Source: Phascolarctobacterium_A sp034086985 (GTDB lineage: Bacteria > Bacillota > Negativicutes > Acidaminococcales > Acidaminococcaceae). From it: a stretch of DNA of 64,000 nt. The position numbers were made by a program, and so were the translations under genes. The notes beneath the pieces were generated by a model. That model had not been told where the DNA came from. It worked only from the letters and a program-made list of their open reading frames with translations, and ran no database searches. The stretch's first letter is position 1; each line of letters starts with the position of its first letter. The stretch lies in the NCBI GenBank assembly GCA_034086985.1, contig JAXDZG010000023.1, forward strand, positions 127,110-191,109, read 5' to 3'. This document shows positions 1 through 6,911 of this stretch, piece by piece.

Positions 1-156
1 AAGGTGGGCAAGGTTAATGTGGACGATAATCCTCAGCTTGCTGAAAAATTCGGCATTATGTCCATCCCCAGCCTGCTGGTTTTCAAGGACGGTAAGCTAG
101 TAAAAACCGCTGTGGGCCTCCACGATAAGGGTGGTCTGGCCGACATAGTGAAGTAA
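1..156 (+). CDS. Thioredoxin, C-terminal part (5' end outside window)
   Basis: Frame 1 is open from the first base to a TAA at 154-156 and gives the last 51 residues of a thioredoxin fold. The segment FGIMSIPSLLVFKDGK contains the I-P pair that is the conserved cis-proline loop facing the active site, followed by the beta-strand and the terminal helix expected in thioredoxins. The CxxC redox motif would lie upstream of the window and cannot be checked, so a thioredoxin-like relative is possible. The family reduces disulfides in cytoplasmic proteins using NADPH via thioredoxin reductase. A strong hairpin terminator follows 16 bases after the stop. Confidence 0.85.
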   Translation, partial: KVGKVNVDDNPQLAEKFGIMSIPSLLVFKDGKLVKTAVGLHDKGGLADIVK

Positions 157-171
157 ATATTTAGGCACACA

Positions 172-211
172 AAAGCCGTACTACTCATGCGCAATGTGGG
201 TAGTACGGCTT
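172..211. terminator. Hairpin terminator, family T1 copy 1
   Basis: Arms AAGCCGTACTAC and GTAGTACGGCTT pair around a short loop between the convergent thioredoxin and minus-strand secreted-protein genes, so it may serve both. The same sequence occurs inverted at 3461-3502 with only a few differences. Confidence 0.8.
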
Positions 212-232
212 CATTTCGTTTCTAAAATTATT

Positions 233-649
233 TTATTTTGCAGGAGCTGCTTCCTTCGGCTTGGGCAGCATTACACGCAGGTCATTGAGCAGGGGCTTCT
301 CGCCATTGAGCACAAAAACGAACACAAAGCGTGCAGCAGGCACCTTTTCGGCAATGATTTGGTAGGTAAGCACATCAGCGTCGTCATATTTTTCAATAAT
401 GCGCAGCTTGTTAGTGGTCAATTTGCCAAATTCACTGTTCAGCTGAGAGTGGAAATTGGTGTAAGCTTCCTGCGTAAAAGTCTTTTGCATGTCTGCACTC
501 ATCATAGCACTTACAGCCTTGTAATTTCCCTCCATAAATTTCGCTGCAATAGCCTCTTCAGCGTCCAGCACTTTACCACTTGCAGCACTGCACACTGCAC
601 TAAAAGCCATAGTCAGCAGCATAACCACAAGCGTAACTATTTTTTTCAT
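233..649 (-). CDS. Exported hypothetical protein, 138 aa
   Basis: The protein starts with a clear signal peptide (MKK, then a hydrophobic stretch to residue ~20, ending in an A-x-A type site CSAASG). The mature part of about 115 residues is predicted alpha/beta and resembles small exported DUF3887-like domains: an early helix with EGNYKAVSAMM, a central helix with FHSQLNSEFGK and later beta-strands. I do not recognise a catalytic motif. The start is set by GGAGGAAT a few bases before ATG at 649. It is a single gene, convergent with thioredoxin and divergent from cbiM. Function unknown; a periplasmic small-ligand or stability role is only a guess. Confidence 0.7.
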   Translation of the reverse strand: MKKIVTLVVMLLTMAFSAVCSAASGKVLDAEEAIAAKFMEGNYKAVSAMMSADMQKTFTQEAYTNFHSQLNSEFGKLTTNKLRIIEKYDDADVLTYQIIAEKVPAARFVFVFVLNGEKPLLNDLRVMLPKPKEAAPAK

Positions 650-774
650 CTAGATATTCCTCCTTTAAGAGCTTAGAAAAAGCAAGCTTAATATCATCTT
701 ATGAATAACCGCTTATATTATAAGCCTTTCTGCACATGGGAGCAAGCAGTTTTCATAAGCAATTCATCTCTGCG

Positions 775-805
775 TTGACTTAAAGTGTACTTCATGTGCT
801 ATAAT
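775..805 (+). promoter_or_regulatory. Promoter of cbiMQO
   Basis: TTGACT at 775-780 and TATAAT at 800-805 with a 19-base spacer, about 50 bases before cbiM. The G7 run at 841-847 is the ribosome binding site, 9 bases from the ATG. I see no cobalamin riboswitch (no B12 box) in the short leader. Confidence 0.65.
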
Positions 806-856
806 GAAATGTAGTAATAACACACAATACAAGTTTTTAAGGGGGGGTACCTTAGC

Positions 857-1846
857 ATGCATATGGCCGACGCTCTCGTCAGCCCTTCTGTGGCTATGAC
901 CATGTATGCCGCTAGCGCTGTAGTAGCGGCTTATTCCATCAAAAAAGTGCGCGAAGAAAATAATCCTCGCAAAATTCCTCTTATGGGCATCATGGGTGCC
1001 TTTGTTTTCGCTGCCCAAATGCTCAATTTTACCATTCCTGGCACCGGCTCCAGCGGTCATTTATGCGGCAGCATGCTGCTAGCTGCTTTACTTGGGCCTC
1101 AAGCCGCTTTTTTAACTATAATCGGCATTCTCGTCATCCAGTGCTTGCTCTTTGCAGATGGTGGCCTTTTAGCCTTAGGCTGCAATATCTGGAATATGGC
1201 CTTTTATGGCTGTTTTGTAGGCGGCCTGCTCATTTGGCAGCCCCTCATGCACAGTGGCCTTAGCAAAGGGAAAATTATTTTGGCTTCTCTGTTTGGCTCC
1301 ATCCTCACTCTGCAGCTAGGTGCTTTTAGCGTTGTTTTGGAAACCACAGCCTCCGGCATCACGGAGCTGCCCTTTAGCGCCTTTGCTGTTACTATGCAAA
1401 GTATTCATCTAGCTATTGGTGCTGTAGAGGGCGCTATAATAGCCTCGGTGCTACTCTTCATTTACCAAGCACGTTCTGAGATTTTAATTGGTGGCGAAAG
1501 CTCTGCCAATGGTCGCTATAGCTTTGCCCAAACTCTGGCTGTACTGCTGGGAGCTACGATTGTGGCTGCAGGCGGACTCTCCTTGGCTGCTTCAGAAAAT
1601 CCTGATGGCCTTGAATGGTCTTTGGAAAAAATCGCTGGTACATCTGAGCTTGAAGGCAGCGGTTTGTGGCATGGAATAGCTGCCAAAATGCAGGCAGCAA
1701 CCGCTTTATTGCCCGACTATAGCTTTCAGGGCTATGAATCTGCATGGGGCACGGTGTTCTCCGGCCTTTTAGGCAGTGTCTTAGTGATTTTTTTATGTCT
1801 AGCTTGCTGCTATATCCTGAAGCTTTTTAAGCATAATCAAGCATGA
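857..1846 (+). CDS. cbiM: ECF-type cobalt/nickel transporter substrate-binding membrane subunit with PDGLE domain
   Basis: CbiM/NikM family S component of an energy-coupling factor transporter that imports Co2+ or Ni2+. It begins MHMADALVSP: in this family Met1 and His2 form part of the metal site, so the start at 857 is functionally required, and a G7 ribosome binding site supports it. Several hydrophobic segments span residues ~8-215. The C-terminal ~110 residues contain NPDGLEW, the hallmark of the PDGLE domain, meaning the accessory N subunit is fused to M; the last ~25 residues form another membrane helix. Length 329 aa fits MN fusions. It overlaps cbiQ by 4 bases (ATGA). Metal specificity cannot be told from sequence; the nearby B12-dependent metH makes cobalt attractive, but that is inference. 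Confidence 0.93.
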   Translation: MHMADALVSPSVAMTMYAASAVVAAYSIKKVREENNPRKIPLMGIMGAFVFAAQMLNFTIPGTGSSGHLCGSMLLAALLGPQAAFLTIIGILVIQCLLFADGGLLALGCNIWNMAFYGCFVGGLLIWQPLMHSGLSKGKIILASLFGSILTLQLGAFSVVLETTASGITELPFSAFAVTMQSIHLAIGAVEGAIIASVLLFIYQARSEILIGGESSANGRYSFAQTLAVLLGATIVAAGGLSLAASENPDGLEWSLEKIAGTSELEGSGLWHGIAAKMQAATALLPDYSFQGYESAWGTVFSGLLGSVLVIFLCLACCYILKLFKHNQA

Positions 1847-2655
1847 ATAAAATCAATCGCGCTTTAAATGAAATCAATGAATTAAATACCTTGGCTCAGC
1901 AGCAAAGTCCCCTGCATCAAGTGCATCCCCTCGCTAAGTTGCTTATGACCATCTCTTATATTGCAATTTTAATGTCCTTTGGCAAATATCAGCTTGGTGG
2001 TTTAATATGCATGGGGCTTTATCCTTTATGGGGCTTTCAGGCTAGCGGGCTTTCTTGGCAAAAATGTCTTTGGCGCTTACGATTACTTTTGCCTTTAATC
2101 TGCTTAGTAGGCTTAGCTAATCCCTTTTTTGATAAGCATAGCTTTATGATAGGCAGCTGGCAAATAAACGCAGGCTATATATCCTTTTTTACCCTGATGC
2201 TCAAGGGATTATGGGCATTGCTGGCTTCGTATTTGCTCATTGCCACGACCTCCATTGAGCAGCTGTGCTACGCTCTGCGCCTACTGCACGTGCCCAAGCT
2301 CCTCGTAACGCAGTTTTTGCTGACCTATCGCTATTTAACTTTACTTTTAAAGCAGGCCGACACCATGGCTCAAGCCTACGCCCTGCGTGCGCCCAAGCAA
2401 AAAGGCGTGCACTTTAAGGTATGGGGCTCCCTAGCAGGACAGCTCCTGCTGCGCAGCATTGACAGAGCTAATAATCTTTACGCCAGCATGCTCTTAAGAG
2501 GCTATCAGGGAGAATATTATTACGGCGGTCCTGTGGAGCCTTGGAGCAAGCGTGATTGGTGCTATTTACTAATGGCTCTAGCAGTGCTCATAATTCTGCG
2601 GCTTTTGCCTTGGAGCCTTGCTTTTACCAAGCTAATGGGAGGACAATTCCTATGA
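1843..2655 (+). CDS. cbiQ: ECF transporter transmembrane T component CbiQ
   Basis: A 270-aa polytopic membrane protein of the CbiQ family, the coupling subunit that links the metal-binding CbiM to the ATPase CbiO. Hydrophobic segments occur at about residues 35-75, 85-105, 112-135 and 235-255. The cytoplasmic helices with Ala-Arg and Arg-Gly signatures that dock to the ATPase are seen as YALRAPKQKG and MLLRGYQG. It starts inside the cbiM stop (ATGA overlap) and itself ends inside the cbiO start, so the three genes are translationally coupled in one operon. Confidence 0.93.
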   Translation: MNKINRALNEINELNTLAQQQSPLHQVHPLAKLLMTISYIAILMSFGKYQLGGLICMGLYPLWGFQASGLSWQKCLWRLRLLLPLICLVGLANPFFDKHSFMIGSWQINAGYISFFTLMLKGLWALLASYLLIATTSIEQLCYALRLLHVPKLLVTQFLLTYRYLTLLLKQADTMAQAYALRAPKQKGVHFKVWGSLAGQLLLRSIDRANNLYASMLLRGYQGEYYYGGPVEPWSKRDWCYLLMALAVLIILRLLPWSLAFTKLMGGQFL

Positions 2656-3389
2656 GTCATATCCATATTGATATTCAAAATTTAAGCTTTGCCTATGACA
2701 AGGAGCAGCCTGTTTTTCAGCATGTGAGCATGCACGCTGGGGAGCATGAGTCCATTGGCATTATCGGAGCCAACGGTGTAGGCAAATCCACCCTGCTCAA
2801 GCTTTTGGTGGGACTGGAGCTTAATTTTGAAGGGCATATTCGTATTGAAGAAATCCCTGTGGAGGCTAAAACATTGCCCCTCTTGCGGGAAAAAATTGGC
2901 TACGTTTTTCAGGATAGCGACAGTCAGCTTTTTATGTCCACGGCCTATGAGGATATTGCCTTTGCTCCGCGTAATTACGGACTGCCGGAGGCGGAGGTGG
3001 AGCGGCGCGTGACCTATGCCCTCAAGCAGGTGGGCATACCCCATTTGCGCACTAAGCAGATTTTTAAAATGTCCGGTGGCGAGAAGAAGCTGGTGTCCTT
3101 AGCTACAATCTTATCTATGACGCCGGATATTATCCTTTTGGACGAGCCTTCTATTGCTCTGGATCCTCGTAATCGACGTCAGCTCATCAATTTGCTCAAT
3201 AGCTTTGAGCATTTGAAAATCATTGCAACCCATGATTTGGACTTAGTGCTGGATACCTGCCAAAGAACTATTGTTTTAGCTGATGGGCGCATAGTGGCAG
3301 ATGCGCCTACTGAAGTAATCTTGACCAATAAAAAGCTTTTGGAGGACAATGGCTTGGAGCTGCCCCTGTCGCTGAGCAGAAAATTTTAA
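2652..3389 (+). CDS. cbiO: ECF transporter ATP-binding protein CbiO
   Basis: ABC ATPase of the Co/Ni ECF transporter, 245 aa. It shows Walker A (GANGVGKST), Q-loop (YVFQDSDSQL, typical of ECF A components), signature MSGGEKK, Walker B (IILLDEPS) and H-loop (ATHD). The reading frame is open further upstream, but ATG at 2652 is chosen because it overlaps the cbiQ stop as ATGA and lies behind GGAGGACAATTCCT. No second ATPase is present, so CbiO probably works as a homodimer. The operon ends before the T1 terminator copy at 3461. Confidence 0.95.
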   Translation: MSHIHIDIQNLSFAYDKEQPVFQHVSMHAGEHESIGIIGANGVGKSTLLKLLVGLELNFEGHIRIEEIPVEAKTLPLLREKIGYVFQDSDSQLFMSTAYEDIAFAPRNYGLPEAEVERRVTYALKQVGIPHLRTKQIFKMSGGEKKLVSLATILSMTPDIILLDEPSIALDPRNRRQLINLLNSFEHLKIIATHDLDLVLDTCQRTIVLADGRIVADAPTEVILTNKKLLEDNGLELPLSLSRKF

Positions 3390-3460
3390 TGCAAACATTT
3401 GCTCCATACCGCGTTTCGCGGTAGGAAAACTATTATAAATGATATATTTTTATAACAAAT

Positions 3461-3502
3461 AAAGCCGTACTACCCACATTGCGCGTGAGTAGTACGGCTT
3501 TT
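3461..3502. terminator. Hairpin terminator, family T1 copy 2
   Basis: AAAGCCGTACTAC pairs with GTAGTACGGCTTT, followed by T residues on the plus strand (cbiO terminator) and facing the 3' end of dapL. It is the near-exact reverse complement of 172-211. A smaller hairpin TACCGC/GCGGTA lies at 3407-3423. Confidence 0.8.
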
Positions 3503-3554
3503 TAATTTACGTTTTAGTTCATGGATAACGGGCAAGCAACGCTTTAGGTGCGTT

Positions 3555-4754
3555 TTACTTCAACCCGTTCACAATGCGTTCCATAGCCTCAATAGTGTTC
3601 TCGCGGCTACCGAAAGCAGTCAGGCGGAAATAGCCCTCACCCTTAGCGCCAAAGCCAGCGCCAGGAGTGCCTACGATTTGCAGCTTCTCCAGGAGGAAGT
3701 CAAAGAACTCCCAGCTGGTCATGCCATTGGGGCATTGCAGCCAAATGTAGGGAGAATGTACGCCACCATAATATTTGATGCCGGTCTTATCAAAGCCCTC
3801 CATCATAATGCGGGCATTCTCTTGATAATAAGCGATATTCTCGCGGCATTCCTTTACGCCTTGGGGACTGTAAGCAGCCTCTGCGCCACGTTGTACGATG
3901 TAGGGCACGCCGTTGAATTTAGTGGTTTGACGGCGCAGCCACATCTTGTTCAGTTCCAGCTCACGACCATCGGTGGTCTTGCGTACCAATGCCTTGGGCA
4001 CAACAGTATAGCCGCAGCGGGTACCGGTGAAGCCACAGGTTTTGGACATGGAGCACAGCTCAATAGCGCATTTTTTAGCATCCTCAACCACAAAAATGCT
4101 GCGAGGAATTGCAGGATCAGCTACGAAAGCTTCATAAGCAGCATCATAGAGGATAACTGCATCATTCTTCAGTGCATAAGCAACCCATTTTTCCAGCTGC
4201 TCCTTGGTGTAAGCAGCACCAGTGGGGTTGTTAGGAGAGCACAGATAAATAACATCTGCCTTCACATTATCGTCAGGCATGGGCAGGAAATCGTTCTCCG
4301 GACCGCCCTCCATGAAGATAATCTTGCGGCCACACATAATATTGGTGTCCAAATATACGGGATAAACCGGGTCCGGAACCAAAATCGTGTTAGCATTGCT
4401 AAAAATATCGGTGATATTGCCGCAGTCGCTCTTAGCGCCATCGCTGATGAAAATTTCATCACTGTCCAATTGTACGCCAAAGGTAGCATAATATTTAACC
4501 AGTGCTTCATGCAGGAAATCATAGCCCTGCTCCGGGCCATAACCGCGGAAGGTTTCCTGTACGCCCATTTCAGCCACAGCCTTAGTCATAGCTTCTACAA
4601 CGCAGGGAGCCAAGGGACGGGTTACGTCGCCAATGCCCAGGCGGATAATTTTTTTGTCAGGATGAGCTGCTGCATAAGCGCTTACCTTGTGGGCAATATC
4701 AGCAAAAAGATAGCTTTCTTTTAAGTTGCAATAGTTTTCGTTTACAAAGGCCAT
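3555..4754 (-). CDS. dapL: LL-diaminopimelate aminotransferase
   Basis: PLP-dependent class I/II aminotransferase that converts tetrahydrodipicolinate directly to LL-diaminopimelate with glutamate as amino donor, bypassing the succinylase/acetylase steps of lysine and cell-wall synthesis. Visible features: the N-terminal Tyr-rich region YLFADIAHKV, FRGYGPEQG, the aminotransferase motif SPNNPTG near residue 175, and the PLP lysine in SMSKTCGFTGTRCGY (Lys238). Length 399 aa is close to the ~400-410 aa typical of DapL. It is followed by dapF, which acts next in the pathway, although dapF lies upstream on the same minus strand with a ~65-base gap. Confidence 0.93.
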   Translation of the reverse strand: MAFVNENYCNLKESYLFADIAHKVSAYAAAHPDKKIIRLGIGDVTRPLAPCVVEAMTKAVAEMGVQETFRGYGPEQGYDFLHEALVKYYATFGVQLDSDEIFISDGAKSDCGNITDIFSNANTILVPDPVYPVYLDTNIMCGRKIIFMEGGPENDFLPMPDDNVKADVIYLCSPNNPTGAAYTKEQLEKWVAYALKNDAVILYDAAYEAFVADPAIPRSIFVVEDAKKCAIELCSMSKTCGFTGTRCGYTVVPKALVRKTTDGRELELNKMWLRRQTTKFNGVPYIVQRGAEAAYSPQGVKECRENIAYYQENARIMMEGFDKTGIKYYGGVHSPYIWLQCPNGMTSWEFFDFLLEKLQIVGTPGAGFGAKGEGYFRLTAFGSRENTIEAMERIVNGLK

Positions 4755-4820
4755 TTAGTTCCAAACCCCCATTTGAATATAAAATATAATTAATACATAG
4801 ACACTAAAGCGCGTCTATTT

Positions 4821-5711
4821 TTATTTAACAGCTTCATCAGGCACTTCCACAGTGCCTACGAATGCTTCCACTGCCGGACCCTCCAAATAAACATGGTCGT
4901 CCTTGGCGTGGGTAACTTGCAGTGTACCACCTTTAGCAATGACTGTCAAGGGCTCGCCCTTCTTGCCGGCGCGGCCCAACATAATGCAGGCTACAGCTAC
5001 AGCGCTTGCGCCGGTGCCGCAGGCCCAGGTCTCGCCGCTGCCACGCTCCCACACGCGGAATTTAACAGTATTTTTATCAATAACCTGTACAAATTCAGTA
5101 TTAACGCCTTCAGGGAACAGCTTATGATGCTCAAATAGCGGCCCCAGCTCCTCCAAATTCAGCGCATCCACATCATCCACAAAGGTTACAAAATGCGGAT
5201 TGCCCATGGAAATGGCGGTGCCATTGAACACAACCTTTTCCTTGGTTACATCATCATGCATATCATCCAATACTAAGCCTTGATCCACAAAAATATAGTG
5301 GTCACAATTCATCGGAATTTCCGTAGCCTTAAAAATGGGCTTACCCATATCTACCTTAGCAGACACAACCTTTCCCTCCTCCACTTGCATTTCCACAGTT
5401 TTGATACCGGACAGGGTCTCGATGGTTACGGGGTTCTTATCCGTCAAGCCCTTGTCATAGACAAATTTAGCCACGCAGCGAATGCCATTACCGCACATTT
5501 TCCCCTCAGAGCGGTCGGCATTGAACATGCGCATTTTAAAATCAGCAACGTCAGATTTGCACACGCAAATCAAACCATCACTGCCAATGCTGAAACGACG
5601 ATGGCTGACGTATTCGGAAATTATTTCCGGATGTGGCAGCTCTTCCTTGGTGCAGTCCACATATACGTAATCGTTGCCAGCACCGTGCATTTTCGTAAAT
5701 TCTATTTTCAT
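4821..5711 (-). CDS. dapF: Diaminopimelate epimerase
   Basis: Converts LL- to meso-diaminopimelate, the precursor of lysine and of the peptidoglycan cross-link. Both catalytic cysteines are present: Cys73 in KMCGNGIRC and Cys231 in ACGTGASA. The frame is open for 33 more codons upstream, but the start at 5711 gives the canonical N-terminus MKIEFTKMHGAGNDYVYV and has AAAGGAGG 8 bases ahead; the upstream stretch is AT-rich and non-conserved. Length 296 aa is slightly above the usual 270-285. It precedes dapL on the same strand and the two probably form an operon. Confidence 0.95.
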   Translation of the reverse strand: MKIEFTKMHGAGNDYVYVDCTKEELPHPEIISEYVSHRRFSIGSDGLICVCKSDVADFKMRMFNADRSEGKMCGNGIRCVAKFVYDKGLTDKNPVTIETLSGIKTVEMQVEEGKVVSAKVDMGKPIFKATEIPMNCDHYIFVDQGLVLDDMHDDVTKEKVVFNGTAISMGNPHFVTFVDDVDALNLEELGPLFEHHKLFPEGVNTEFVQVIDKNTVKFRVWERGSGETWACGTGASAVAVACIMLGRAGKKGEPLTVIAKGGTLQVTHAKDDHVYLEGPAVEAFVGTVEVPDEAVK

Positions 5712-5809
5712 GGCACTGCCTCCTTTAGATGCTATTCGTATTATTATAACATATGTCCTGCATTTTTTCATTATATTAACATCATTTTTAGCAAATTCTT
5801 CTATAATCA

Positions 5810-6811
5810 CTATTGTTTGTTACAGTAGGCGCTAGTGCGCAGGGCCACATTTTCCTGCAAATTGCGATAGAAGAATTGATAATCATACAAATGATATACG
5901 CCGGCAGTGAAAATGTCTAAAACTGGCGGATAGGCCTGAGGAGTGATCTTGCCATTGATTTTCAGCGTTCCCCGCTCTGCATCCAGCCACGCGCCACAAA
6001 AATAGGGCTCTTCCTGCTTGATATTGGCGCTGTAATCCATAAAGCAGGCGCCTCTATTATGCAAGGCGCTAGCATAATTATTATCTACGCGCCAAGTCAA
6101 AGGATTAATGGCCTTGGTCTTGCTTCCCTTGGGCACCATCAGAGATTCATTTACTGCACTGCTTTCGGAGTTGAAGCTGACGATAACACCTATATCTGTG
6201 GCACTTTCTGCCATCTTTAGCCAAGGGTACGCCTGCAGCTCGTCCTCGGTAATACGCCAGCCGATGGCATAGCAAGCTACTAAGCGTTTAGCCACAGCCT
6301 CATCCTTGCCGAATTCCTTCAGCAAGCGGATGCACATATCCGCACCCTGGGAAAAGCCTGCTAGTACAAAGGGTTTCTTGCTCTGCTTAAGATAGGCTTG
6401 AAAGGCCTCGCGCACATCAGTATAAGCCAGCTGTAAATACGACTCCCGCTGCCTCTCCGGCAGCTTATATACAGCTAGAGACACTTGCTGATAAAAGGGT
6501 GCGTACATGGTGCAGCTGGCATCGTAAATACCCCGCTCCATGTTCAGCGCCCCCACGAAGTCCTTTAGCTCCTGGCTTTGCCCATTATCCAAGGCCAAAT
6601 TATACTGACCCTCTCCTCCCAAAAACACCGTGGGACAGATTAGAAAGCAATCGGCAGACTTCTCCGAGCCCTGCTGCCAATAGGCCCAGTTGGTGGGCTC
6701 TGTGTAATCCAGGGTAGCCGCCTCCGCAACTGGCCCTACAAATCCGCTCAAAAACAGGCACAGTACCAAGAGAACCGCTTCAATGAACCTACGAATCAGT
6801 GTGAATAGCAT
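5810..6811 (-). CDS. Exported DUF3089 alpha/beta-hydrolase-like protein
   Basis: A 333-aa protein with an N-terminal signal peptide (hydrophobic residues ~8-25, cleavage likely after PVAEA near 31). The body matches the DUF3089 family, which has an alpha/beta-hydrolase fold: an early strand CFLICPTVFLGG, the nucleophile elbow AGFSQGAD with Ser154, and late aspartate and histidine residues (HNRGACFMDY, GVYHLYDYQFFY). Likely an esterase or lipase-like hydrolase acting outside the cytoplasmic membrane; substrate unknown. GAGGTGAACGGAA precedes the ATG. It ends 99 bases before dapF and is on the same strand, but functional linkage is not evident. Confidence 0.8.
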   Translation of the reverse strand: MLFTLIRRFIEAVLLVLCLFLSGFVGPVAEAATLDYTEPTNWAYWQQGSEKSADCFLICPTVFLGGEGQYNLALDNGQSQELKDFVGALNMERGIYDASCTMYAPFYQQVSLAVYKLPERQRESYLQLAYTDVREAFQAYLKQSKKPFVLAGFSQGADMCIRLLKEFGKDEAVAKRLVACYAIGWRITEDELQAYPWLKMAESATDIGVIVSFNSESSAVNESLMVPKGSKTKAINPLTWRVDNNYASALHNRGACFMDYSANIKQEEPYFCGAWLDAERGTLKINGKITPQAYPPVLDIFTAGVYHLYDYQFFYRNLQENVALRTSAYCNKQ

Positions 6812-6868
6812 TTCCGTTCACCTCTTTATAGATTATATTCTACATCAAGGTCTATTTACCTGCTAAAA

Positions 6869-6903
6869 AAGGACTGTAGTACTAAAAGCGTACCACAGTC
6901 CTT
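6869..6903 (-). terminator. clpB terminator
   Basis: On the minus strand AAGGACTGTGGTAC pairs with GTACTACAGTCCTT and is followed by a T run, just after the clpB stop. Confidence 0.85.
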
Positions 6904-6911
6904 GGAAAGTA

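Noticed and set aside
650..856. Cobalamin riboswitch before cbiM
   Set aside because: No B12 box and too little structure; the leader after the TATAAT is only about 50 bases.
764..1060. 98-codon minus-strand frame over the cbiM start
   Set aside because: Antisense to the cbiM promoter and coding start; composition is that of a shadow frame.
3678..4724. 348-codon open frame on the plus strand
   Set aside because: It is fully antisense to dapL, which has all catalytic motifs; no ribosome binding site or known domain in the plus frame.
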